In this document: positions 33,583-44,586 of the stretch, piece after piece
Layout: each line of letters opens with the position of its first letter
How positions within the stretch are numbered: the first letter of the stretch is position 1
Source: Haematobia irritans
Lineage: Eukaryota; Arthropoda; Insecta; Diptera; Muscidae
Direction: 5' to 3'
Length of the DNA: 64,000 bases
Assembly (NCBI RefSeq): GCF_050003625.1
Contig: NC_134398.1
Span: forward strand, 112,940,145 to 113,004,144
Notes under the pieces: model-generated
Told to the model about the DNA's origin: nothing
The model's input: only the letters and a program-made list of their open reading frames with translations
Databases searched by the model: none
Translations under genes and position numbers: made by a program

Positions 33583-36500
33583 GGCTGCATGTGCTGCCTT
33601 AAAAGTTCTCCTGATGAAAGGGGACATAGATATAGTTCTTATTCAAGAACCATATGTTTACAAAAACAAAATATGTGAATTAAGTACTCCGGGGTTCAAA
33701 CTATTGCAGTATACTGGTAATGATGTAAATCGAGCCTGTATAATTGCTAAAAACGAGCTCAATTTGTTTCTGCTTCCCTCAATGTGCAATACAGACACTG
33801 TCGTTGCAAGTTTAGAAATAGCCAAATGCAAATATTGGGTATCTTCGGTCTACATGGGACATGACAGGGAGATGCCTCCATATGCCGTTAAGACCTTAGT
33901 GGAGGAGTCACTGAAAACAAAGGCGAAACTCATTATGGGATGCGATGCGAATGCACATCATAGTATATGGGGAAGTAGTGATACTAATGCAAGGGGAGAG
34001 TCGCTAATAGAGTATATTTTGCGTACTAATCTGGTAGTTTGCAACAAGGGAGATGTCCCAACCTTTGTCACTAAAAACAGGCAAGAGGTTTTGGACATCA
34101 CCTTGGCCTCGCAAGAACTAAATGAAATGATATCTGAGTGGCAGGTTTTAAGTGAACACAGCTTCTCAGATCATCGCTACATCAGTTTCAAATTTGATGT
34201 TCATATCACCAAGATCATATTTCCGCCAAATGTTAGGAAAGCTGACTGGAATAGGTATAGGGAATCGTTCAATATGATGATACCGGAAATAACAGAGACA
34301 AATATGAGAAATGTGCAAGATATCGAACACGCAGTGGAGCGGATTACTAAGGCCTTCAACATCTCACTGAAAGCTGCATGCCCTAGAGGAAAGCCAAGGG
34401 GGAAACATCGACCACCATGGTGGTCTACGGAATTAAGTAATATGAGGAAATCCTGCAGGAAGCTCTTTAACAAGGCAAAGTCCACCAGAGCCCCTGAGGA
34501 CTGGGACGCTTACAAGAAGAATCTGAGAGGATACAAGCGAGAACTGAGAAAGGCTCAGCATAACTCTTGGAATGCTTACTGCAGCAGTATTGAGAATACG
34601 TCCGAGGCTTCCAGACTACGGAAGGTTCTAGCATCCACCAACTCCGCTCCAGGTTTCATTAAAACATCGGAGGGCAATTGGACAACGTCCAGTAAGGAGA
34701 CGCTGGAGGTACTATTGGACACACATTTTCCTGGAAATCAGACGGTTGAACCATGTACACTAATAGAAAAAATTACGTTGCATAGTCGTGAACGGACGGT
34801 GACAAAATGAAACGGAAACGTTCACAAAAAATCAAAACGGAATGTTCACAATTTCGTCCACGGGCGTTCACGATTTCATGAACGGCATTCGTTTTTCTTT
34901 GGCCATGATAAGTCTTAAAATAATCGTTAGACGTTATTATGGCGACTCCTCGGTGGTGCAATGTGCTAAGACGACTGTTAACGCGTATGGTGCAGAAAAC
35001 ACAGGTTCGAGTCACGCTAGCGGAAATCTTTTTTTTAATTTTGTTTATAAAGTCGTAACCATAACGTTTTCAGATCATGAACGCTGGTTGTTGTTTTGAC
35101 AACGCATGGTGTCATTTTATCGTTGTCAGATTGACACCGCCTGTTCTCAGTTTGACACCACATGTGTGTTGATTCACTTTCATGAACGAATCGTTTTGAA
35201 ATGAGCACGCCGTGCATGATTTTTTCTATGGGTGTACTGGCGGTGCCACAGTTGCTCAGCGGTCGTTTCCTGTCGAGGAAATTGTATCGGAAACTAGAAT
35301 AAGATGGGCGCTAAATAGCTTTGGACCATTCAAATCCCCTGGACCTGATGGAATTACTCCGGCGGAGTTACAAGCTGTAACTGACAAAATTATCCCCTGG
35401 TTGTCGGTGATATATAAAGGATGTATCAACTTATCATATATCCCAGGAAAGTGGAGGGAAACAAAAGTCGTTTTCATACCTAAAGCGGGAAGAGCCTCTC
35501 ACTCGAGGGCGAAGGATTTCCGACCAATCAGCTTATCCTCATTCCTACTTAAGACTCTGGAGAGGATGATAGATATTTATCTTAGAACTAGCATCGATTC
35601 AAGTTTGTTCTCGAAACGACAGCATGCATACTCGAAGGGCAGGTCTACTGAGACCGCACTACATGAACTAGTCAGCTTTATTGAAAGCTCACTATCTGTC
35701 AAAGAATACACAATCGTGGCGTTTCTAGACATCGAAGGGGCGTTCAATAATGTCCATCCGAGCTCGATATTAAATGGACTGACAACTCTGAATGTTGATC
35801 CATGTATACTCAGGCTGTTAGACGAACTGCTAATGAAGAGACGTATTTCAGCCACACTAGGACAAGCAAACATACAAAGGTATGTGAACAGAGGCACTCC
35901 CCAAGGAGGAGTCCTATCACCTCTTCTTTGGAATGTTGCTATAAATAGCCTTCTGGTTACTCTAGAAAAAGAAAGGATAAAAGTGGTGGCATACGCAGAT
36001 GATGTGGCTCTGGCAGTCAGGGGAAAATTCCCATCCACAATCAGAGATATTATTCAGAGGGCCCTCCGGATGACTGAGAAATGGGCGAAAGACAATGGTC
36101 TTGGGGTAAATCCTGCAAAGACAGAATTAGTCATGTACTGCAACGATCGCAAAACTCCCACGGTTAGGCCTATTTCCTTAGGGGGTATTGAAATTCCCTT
36201 TGGTGAATGTGCAAAATACCTTGGCGTTATTTTGGACAGGAAGCTGAACTTTAAGCTTAATATTGAAGAAAGGGCGAGAAAGGCAACTGTAGCTTTGTAC
36301 TCGTGCAAAAAGGCAATAGGAAAAAAGTGGGGACTGAAACCAAAAATTGTGCATTGGCTATACACGGCAGTGGTTAGACCTATAATGCTATATGGTGTTG
36401 TAGTCTGGTGGCCGGCACTTCAGAAACCGACTTGTTTAGATAAAGTTCAGCGTATGGCGTGTTTGTGTATTTCAGGCGCATTCAGCAAGACAGGAACAAA

Positions 36501-37611
36501 TTCCCTTAATGTCGTGCTGCATCTATTGCCTTTAGACATTTTGGCCAAACAGTCAGCTGCAACAACGGCTGTGCGGTTGCGCGAACTATCGCTGTGGTCG
36601 GAAAAAGGTTACGGTCACAGTTCTGTCCTCAAAACAATGCCAGATGTGCCTAACGTAGTGGATTACACTTTGGCGAGTCCACTTTTCGACAAAAAGTTTG
36701 AGACTCTAATCCCCAACAGTGAGGCGTGGTGCACACAGACCCCGGGGAATAAAGAATATATAGATTTCTACACTGATGGCTCCAAATTGGATGGACAAGT
36801 GGGGTTCGGAGTATATTCTAATGATCTGGAACTTCGAATAGCGAAAAGATTACCTAATCACTGTAGTGTTTTTCAGGCTGAAATATTAGCAATAAGAGAG
36901 GTGGCGAATTGGCTGAGAAGTAATGTTCCAAAAAATGTGGGCATTAATATATACTCAGACAGTCAACCTGCAATAAAATCCTTGGACTCTGTGTTCCTCA
37001 ACTCGAAAACGGCCATCGACTGCCGCAAATCTCTCAATGAGATGGCTGAGCAGTACAATATTCACCTAATATGGGTGCCTGGCCATAGGAACATACCGGG
37101 GAACTGCGAAGCGGATGAGTTGGCAAGGCTAGGGACTACCTTACATATTCCAGGGGAACTAGAATTTGTTGGTATGCCCCTAGCTACCTGCAAGCTCATG
37201 CTGCGTGAGAAGGCTGTTATGATGGCAAATGTTCGATGGGAGAATTGCAAGGGTTGTAACGACACCAAGCAAATATGGCCCCATTTCAACTTAAACCGCA
37301 CACTAGATATGCTAATGTTCTCGAGACGTCAGATATCACTCCTGATATCTGCTATAACGGGTCGCTGCCTGATAGGCGATTTTGCAAAAACTATTGGCGC
37401 GAAGTATAATGACTATTGTATGAGCTGTCATGATGCGGAGGAAAAAGAATCAATTAAACACCTCTTGTGTGAGTGTCCTGCATTTTGTGTAAAGCGCAAG
37501 CAACTTTTAGGAGCATATAGCTTCAGATTACTGGCGGATCTGGAAAACGTTAACTTAAGCAGTCTGCTACTGTTTTTGGAACAATCTGGTTGGTTCAACA
37601 AAGAAAAATAA
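33527..37611 (+). pseudogene. LOA L3 ORF2 polyprotein (EN-RT-RNase H), split by a MITE
   Basis: The frame opens at 33527 and the likely first functional residues are M-V-L-R-I-L-Q-I-N-L-H-H. Endonuclease motifs: I-Q-E-P, G-C-D-A-N-A-H-H and S-D-H-R-Y (the terminal catalytic His). After the MITE at 34758-35234 come RT motifs F-R-P-I-S-L-S-S, D-I-E-G-A-F, G-T-P-Q-G-G-V-L-S-P-L-L and Y-A-D-D. RNase H motifs follow: T-D-G-S, A-E-I-L-A-I, S-D-S-Q, G-N-C-E-A-D-E-L-A. A Cys/His finger C-M-S-C..H-L-L-C-E-C closes the protein. The MITE plus its TA adds 479 nt and breaks the frame; the rest is open to 37611. Confidence 0.9.
34758..35234. mobile_element. 477-bp TA-target MITE in L3 ORF2, with tRNA-like segment
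   Basis: Ends CACTAATAGAAAAAATTACG / CACCCATAGAAAAAATCATG lie inside TA duplications (34756-34757, 35235-35236). L5 shows the empty site at 42207-42212. The interior repeats GTTCAC and TGAACG words many times in both directions (34793-34885, 35076-35195). A segment at 34939-35024 has an A-box-like TGGTGCAATGTG and a B-box-like GGTTCGAGTCA with tRNA spacing. It is the youngest insertion visible in this part. Confidence 0.85.
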
Positions 37612-39804
37612 TCAAGAAGGTTCAGCGGTTAAAACTAGAAGTGCCCATATGTAATAGGTACTTTTAGTTAATGTGGTATCACAATGGACTGAATAGTCTA
37701 AGTGAGCCTGAATCTTAATCGGGCTGCCACTTTAACCTAACCTAACCTAACTGGGTTGCTAACTTCAGGGCCCAGTGGACGGGTAACGACTGAAGTTATA
37801 AATTTGGGCAGCGACCAAGAGTCAGGCCCAATTAGTCGACCTGGTGACACTTTGGCAAGTCGAACCTTTTCTAAGGTGACGACATCAAAAGGAGGCAATC
37901 CCTCTCGAAAGAGATTCAAGGAACGAAGAACTGCTTTGTTTATCCTAAAGAAAGCACGTTGTCTGCCAAGCAAAGCGATTCCTTAAAACGGGCTCAAGGA
38001 ATTCTTGAAGCTGGAAAAAGGGAACGATCACCGGATGAGCTGCCATCCTCTAAACGGGATCAAAGATCTTTTGCCTCAGTTGCAAAAGACAGCCTTGTGA
38101 TGGCTATTATTAATAAAGGTGCATTGGACGGTATGATTCCAAGGCAAAAATGGGGGGAAATTGAGAACGCGATGCGTGGTGTGTACTTTGAGGTGCGAAA
38201 AAAGTTTCCCGGACCAAGTCCTCGACAATAAGATGCTGGATGGTATCAAGGACGATATAAGTTAATAGCTTTTGTGGACCAGAGGTCTATAGATTGCTTT
38301 AAAGCTGCATTGATGCTAATTGGTGAAGTTTTGGAAGGAGCCGCTTTGGAGTTAGTCGATAAAAAAGACATACCGGCTAAACCTAGAGCACATGCATGGA
38401 TACCGGCAAACCCTCCTAATCCTGAGTCAATACTAGAGAGACTAAAAGAATGTAACCCAGATCTTCCAACCGCCGGTTGGAAAGTTGGTCGTTTGGATGA
38501 GGTGGATGGACCAAGACGACATGCGGTGTTTATATTAAACATAGAGTCGCTGCCACATCTAGCCCAGACCCAAGGACGTGTAAGTTATGGCTTTCATGAT
38601 ATCCATATGAAGGTATACAAAAGCGATCAGCCAAAGGATTCCGAAACGGACAAGCCTCCGGTAGAGTCAGCAGTGAAAAAATCTCCTAACGAAGCCGAAG
38701 GAGACATAAAACCTGCAGACTGTGGCGAAAATCATATGCGGGAAGTTTCTACATGCTCAAACCTCACCAAAGCTGAACCGCGGATTGTTGCGAGAGTCAC
38801 CGAGATCTGTGAAGAGGAAGCCCTTGATGACTCAATTGAAGCGGCTGATGTGACGGTGGTTGAAAATTTGGATGGTTCTACGGTTCCTCCAGATAAATCT
38901 TCACCATTGTAAGGCCGCTTGTGCTGCCTTAAAAGTTCTCCTGATGAAAGGAGACATAGATATAGTTCTTATTCAAGAACCATACATATATAAGAACAAG
39001 ATCTGTGAATTAAGCACTCCGGGTTTCAAACTTTTGCATTATACCAGTAACGATATAAATCGAGCATGTGTAATTGCTAAAAACTAACTAAACTTGTTTC
39101 TGCTTACTTCATTGAGCAATGCAGACACTGTCGTAGCCAGTCTAGATATATCCAAATGCAAATATTGGGTATCTTCGGTCTACATGGGACATGATAGGGA
39201 GATGCCACCCTGTGCCGTTAAGACCTTCGTTGAGGAGTCACTAAAAACAAAGACAAAACTCATTATGGGATGCGATGCAAATGCACATCATAGTATTTGG
39301 GGTAGTAGTGATACTAATGCAAGGGGAGAGTCGCTAATAGAGTTTATTTTGCGTACTAACCTGGTAGTTTGCAATAAGGGAGATGCACCAACCTTCGTCA
39401 CCAGAAACAGGCAAGAGGTTTTGGACGTCACGTTGACTTCTCCGGAACTGAATAATAAGATATCTGAGTGGCAAGTTTTGAGGGAACACAGCTTCTCAAA
39501 TCATCGCTACATCAGTTTCAGATTGGCTGTTCGTACTTCAAAGACCATATTTCCGCCAAATGTTAGGAAAGCTCATTGGAATAGGTATAGGGAATCGTTC
39601 AATTTGATGATACCGGAAATGCCAGAGACAAATATGAGCACTGTGCAAGATATCGAACACGCAGTGGAGCGGATTACTAAGGCCTTCAACATTTCACTGT
39701 TATTTCAACCGTCGAACGGAACGGACGTGTTTTTTAATAGCGGATAACATCATCGTAATAAGTAGCTACTACGAATTTCAAGTGTGGTGGGATATTAGGC
39801 CACC

Positions 39805-41037
39805 ATGCAGAGAAATTCAAAGACATCCACTGGGTTGCTTACTTCAGTTCCCTGTGGACGGGTATCGACTGAAGTTATAAATTTGGGCAATGACCAAGAG
39901 TTAGGCCCAATTATTCGACCTGTAGACGGGTCGACAGGTGGCGACAATTTGACAAGTCGGACCTTTTCCAAGGTAACGGCATCAAAAGGAGGTAATCCCT
40001 CACGAAAGAGATTCAAAGAACGCAGAAATGCTTTGTTTATCCTAAAGAAATTAGGATCAGTCGACCCAAGCATGTTGTCGGCTAAACAAAGCGATTCCTT
40101 AAAATGGGCTCAAGGAATTCTTGAGGCTGGAAAAAGGGAACGATCACCGGATGAGCTGCCATCCTCCAAAAGGGATCAACGATCGTTTGCCTCAGTTGCT
40201 AAAGACAGCCTTGTGATGGCTATCATAAATAAAGGAGCATTGGACGGTATGGTTCCAAAGCAAAAATGGGGGGAAATTGAGAATGCTTTGTCTGGCGTCT
40301 ACTCACAGGTGCTGGAAAAGTTTCCCGGCCCAGATCCTCGACACCAAGAGGCTGGTTGGTATCAAGGACGATTTAATAAGCTAGTCGCATTTGAGGACCA
40401 GAGGTCTATAGAATGTTTTAAAGCTGCTCTGATATTAATTGGTGAAGTTTGGGAAGGAGCTGCTCTAGAGTTAGTCGAGAAGAAAGACATACCGGCTAGA
40501 CCAAGAGCACATGCGTGGATACCTGCAAACCCTCCTGACCCTGAATCTATTTTAAATAGACTGAAACAATGCAATCCAGATCTTCCAACAGCTGATTGGA
40601 AGGTTGGCCGTTTGGATGAAGTGGATGGGCCAAGACGGCATGCAGTGTTTATATTGAACACTCAGTCTTTGCCACATCTAGCAAAGTCCCAGGGCCGTGT
40701 AAGTTATGGCTTTCATTATATCCAAATGAAGGTGTATAAAAACGATCAGCTAAAGGATTCAGAAATGGACAAGCCTCTGTCTGAATCAGAAGTAAGCGGA
40801 TCCTCTTGCGAAGTCGAGGGGGATACCAAGACATTTGAAGACATGGATAGATACCGTATGCGTGAGGAGGCTTCTACTGCCTCAGAACTCACCAAAGTTG
40901 AACCTATGGTTATTGCGAGAGTCACCGATATCTCTGAAGAGGACATTCTTGATGACTCGATTGAAGCGGCTGATGTGACGGTTGTTGAAAATCTCGATGG
41001 TCCTACGGATCCTCCAGATAAATCTTCATTATTGTAA
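39805..41037 (+). CDS. LOA L5 ORF1 (gag-like RNA-binding protein)
   Basis: 410 residues, complete, closely matching the L3 product. It starts at the ATG after ggccaccATG. The central domain (W-G-E-I-E-N-A, H-A-W-I-P-A-N-P, V-G-R-L-D-E-V-D-G-P-R-R) is fully kept. Two extra residues (T-F for V) appear in the acidic C-terminal part. The final 56 nt overlap ORF2 in the +1 frame, so ORF2 needs a frameshift or reinitiation. Confidence 0.88.
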   Translation: MQRNSKTSTGLLTSVPCGRVSTEVINLGNDQELGPIIRPVDGSTGGDNLTSRTFSKVTASKGGNPSRKRFKERRNALFILKKLGSVDPSMLSAKQSDSLKWAQGILEAGKRERSPDELPSSKRDQRSFASVAKDSLVMAIINKGALDGMVPKQKWGEIENALSGVYSQVLEKFPGPDPRHQEAGWYQGRFNKLVAFEDQRSIECFKAALILIGEVWEGAALELVEKKDIPARPRAHAWIPANPPDPESILNRLKQCNPDLPTADWKVGRLDEVDGPRRHAVFILNTQSLPHLAKSQGRVSYGFHYIQMKVYKNDQLKDSEMDKPLSESEVSGSSCEVEGDTKTFEDMDRYRMREEASTASELTKVEPMVIARVTDISEEDILDDSIEAADVTVVENLDGPTDPPDKSSLL

Positions 41038-44000
41038 GGCTGCATGTGCTGCCTTAAAAGTTCTCCAGATGAAAGGGGACATAGATATAGTTCTTATTCA
41101 AGAACCATATGTTTATAAAAACAAAATATGTGAATTAAGTACTCCGGGGTTCAAACTATTGCAGTATACTGGTAATGATGTAAATCGAGCCTGTATAATT
41201 GCTAAAAACGAGCTCAATTTGTTCCTGCTTCCTTCAATGTGCAATACAGACACTGTCGTTGCAAGTTTAGAAATAGCCAAATGCAAATATTGGGTATCTT
41301 CGGTCTACATGGGACATGACAGGGAGATGCCTCCATATGCCGTTAAGACCTTAGTGGAGGAGTCACTGAAAACAAAGACGAAACTCATTATAGGATGCGA
41401 TGCGAATGCACATCATAGTATATGGGGAAGTAGTGATACTAATGCAAGGGGAGAGTCGCTAATAGAGTTTATTTTGCGTACTAATCTGGTAGTTTGCAAC
41501 AAGGGAGATGTCCCAACCTTTGTCACTAAAACAAGCAAGAGGTTTTGGACATCACCTTGGCCTCGCAAGAACAGAATGAAATGATATCTGAGTGGCAGGT
41601 TTTAAGTGAACACAGCTTCTCAGATCATCGCTACATCAGTTTCAAATTTGATGTTCATATCACCAAGATCATATTTCCGCCAAATGTTAGGAAAGCTGAC
41701 TGGAATAGGTATAGGGAATCGTTCAATATGATGATACCGGAAATAACAGAGACAAATATGAGAAATGTGCAAGATATCGAACACGCAGTGGAGCGGATTA
41801 CTAAGGCCTTCAACATCTCACTGAAAGCTGCATGCCCTAGAGGAAAGCCAAGGGGGAAACATCGACCACCATGGTGGTCTACGGAATTAAGTAATATGAG
41901 GAAATCCTGCAGGAAGCTCTTTAACAAGGCAAAGTCCACCAGAGCCCCTGAGGACTGGGACGCTTACAAGAAGAATCTGAGAGGATACAAGCGAGAACTG
42001 AGAAGGGCTCAGCATAACTCTTGGAATGCTTACTGCAGCAGTATTGAGAATACGTCCGAGGCTTCCAGACTACGGAAGGTTCTAGCATCCACCAACTCCG
42101 CTCCAGGTTTCATTAAAACATCGGAGGGCAATTGGACAACGTCCAGTGAGGAGACGCTGGAGGTACTATTGGACACACATTTTCCTGGAAATCAGACGGT
42201 TGAACCATGTACTGGCGGTGCCACAGTTGCTCAGCGGTCGTTTCCTGTCGAGGAAATTGTATCGGAAACTAGAATAAGATGGGCGCTAAATAGCTTTGGA
42301 CCATTCAAATCCCCTGGACCTGATGGAATTACTCCGGCGGAGTTACAAGCTGTAACTGACAAAATTATCCCCTGGTTGTCGGTGATATATAAAGGATGTA
42401 TCAACTTATCATATATCCCAGGAAAGTGGAGGGAAACAAAAGTCGTTTTCATACCTAAAGCGGGAAAAGCCTCTCACTCGAGGGCGAAGGATTTCCGACC
42501 AATCAGCTTATCCTCATTCCTACTTAAGACTCTGGAGAGGATGATAGATATTTATCTTAGAACTAGCATCGATTCAAGTTTGTTCTCGAAACGACAGCAT
42601 GCATACTCGAAGGGCAGGTCTACTGAGACCGCACTACATGAACTAGTCAGCTTTATTGAAAGCTCACTATCTGTCAAAGAATACACAATCGTGGCGTTTC
42701 TAGACATCGAAGGGGCGTTCAATAATGTCCATCCGAGCTCGATATTAAATGGACTGACAACTCTGAATGTTGATCCATGTATACTCAGGCTGTTAGACGA
42801 ACTGCTAATGAAGAGACGTATTTCAGCCACACTAGGACAAGCAAACATACAAAAGTATGTGAACAGAGGCACTCCTCAAGGAGGAGTTCTATCACCTCTT
42901 CTTTGGAATGTTGCTATAAACGACCTTCTGGTTTCCCTAGAAAAAGAAAGGATACAAGTGGTGGCATACGCAGATGATGTGGCGCTAGCAGTCAGGGGAA
43001 AATTCCCATCAACAATTAGAGATATTATACAGAGAGCCCTCCGGATGACTGAGAAATGGGCGAAAGATAATGGTCTTGGGGTAAATCCTGCAAAGACAGA
43101 AATAGTCATGTACTGCAAAGATCGCAAAACTCCCACGGTTAGGCCTATTTCCTTAGGGGGTATTGAAATTCCCTTTAGGGAGTGTGCAAAATACCTTGGC
43201 GTTATTTTGGACAGGAAGCTGAACTTTAAGCTTAATATTGAAGAAAGGGCGAGGAAAGCAACGGTAGCTTTATACTCGTGCAAAAAGGCAATAGGGAAAA
43301 AGTGGGGACTAAAACCAAAAATTGTACATTGGCTATACACGGCAGTGGTTAGACCTATAATGCTATATGGTGTTGTAGTCTGGTGGCCGGCACTTCACCA
43401 GCCGACAAGTTTAGACAAAGTTCAGCGTATGGCGTGCTTGTGTATCTCAGGTGCATTCAGCAAGACAGGAACAAACTCCCTTAATGTCATACTGCACCTA
43501 TTGCCTTTAGACATTTTGGCCAAACAGTCAGCTGCAACAACGGCTGTGCGGTTGCGCGAGCTATCGCTGTGGTCGGAAAAAAGTTACGGTCACAGTTCGG
43601 TCCTCAAAATAATGCCAGATGTGCCTAACGTAGTGGATTACACTTTGGCGAGTCCACTTTTCGACAAAAAGTTTGAGACTCTAATTCCCAACAGTGAGGC
43701 GTGGTGTACACGGACCCCGGGGAATAAAAGATATATAGATTTCTACACTGATGGCTCCAAATTGGATGGCAAAGTGGGTTTCGGAGTATATTCTAAAGAT
43801 CTGGAACTTCGAATAGCGAAAATATTACCTGATCACTGTCGTGTTTTTCAGGCTGAAATATTAGCAATAAGAGAGGTGGCGAATTGGCTGAGAAGTAATG
43901 TTCCAAAAAATGTGGGCATTAATATATACTCAGACAGTCAACCTGCAATAAAATCCTTGGACTCTGTGTTCCTCAACTCGAAAACGGCCATCGATTGCCG

Positions 44001-44586
44001 CAAATCTCTCAATGAGATGGCTGAGCAGTACAATATTCACCTAATATGGGTGCCTGGCCATAGGAACATACCGGGGAACTGCGAAGCGGATGAGTTGGCA
44101 AGGCTAGGGACTACCTTACATATTCCAGGGGAACTAGAATTTGTTGGTATGCCCCTAGCTACCTGTAAGCTCATGCTGCGTGAGAAGGCTGTTATGACGG
44201 CAAATGTTCGATGGGAGAATTGCAAGGGTTGTAACGACACCAAGCAAATATGGCCCCATTTCAACGTAAACCGCACACTAGATATGCTAATGTTCTCGAG
44301 ACGTCAGATATCACTCCTGATATCTGCTATAACGGGTCGCTGCCTGATAGGAGATTTTGCAAAAACTATTGGCGCGAAGTATAATGACTATTGTATGAGC
44401 TGTCATGATGCGGAGGAAAAAGAATCAATTAAACACCTCTTGTGTGAGTGTCCTGCATTTTGTGTAAAGCGCAAGCAACTTTTAGAAGCATATAGCTTCA
44501 GATTACTGGCGGATCTGGAAAACGTTAACTTAAGCAGTCTGCTAATATTTTTGGAACAATTTGGTTGGTTCAACAAAGAAAAATAA
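40982..44586 (+). pseudogene. LOA L5 ORF2 polyprotein (EN-RT-RNase H), one frameshift
   Basis: About 1200 codons. It carries the same domain order as L3: endonuclease (I-Q-E-P, G-C-D-A-N-A-H-H, S-D-H-R-Y), RT (D-I-E-G-A-F, T-P-Q-G-G-V-L-S-P, Y-A-D-D), RNase H (T-D-G-S, A-E-I-L-A-I, S-D-S-Q, E-A-D-E-L-A) and C-terminal finger. The only break is one missing A near 41530, in a run of A just before codons Gln-Glu-Val in the endonuclease. The frame changes between 41584 and 41545. Upstream and downstream parts are otherwise open and unmutated at the catalytic motifs, so decay is very recent, or the base is an assembly error. Confidence 0.92.

Larger units (their letters stand above)
32218..37749 (+). 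mobile_element. LOA element L3, young full-length copy in L4 ORF1
   Basis: It is bracketed by an 11-bp duplication ACTGGGTTGCT (32207-32217, 37750-37760), inserted at codon ~12 of the L4 ORF1. The tail ends (CCTAA)n. The 5' tip has a 23-bp tandem duplication (32219-32241, 32242-32264). About 5.05 kb without the 477-bp MITE in ORF2. The ORF1 ATG at 32356 has a good start context (gccaccATG). Confidence 0.92.

Noticed and set aside
37725..37760. Telomeric repeat tract
   Set aside because: Only two to four CCTAA units are present and they sit exactly at LOA 3' ends, so they are retrotransposon tails.
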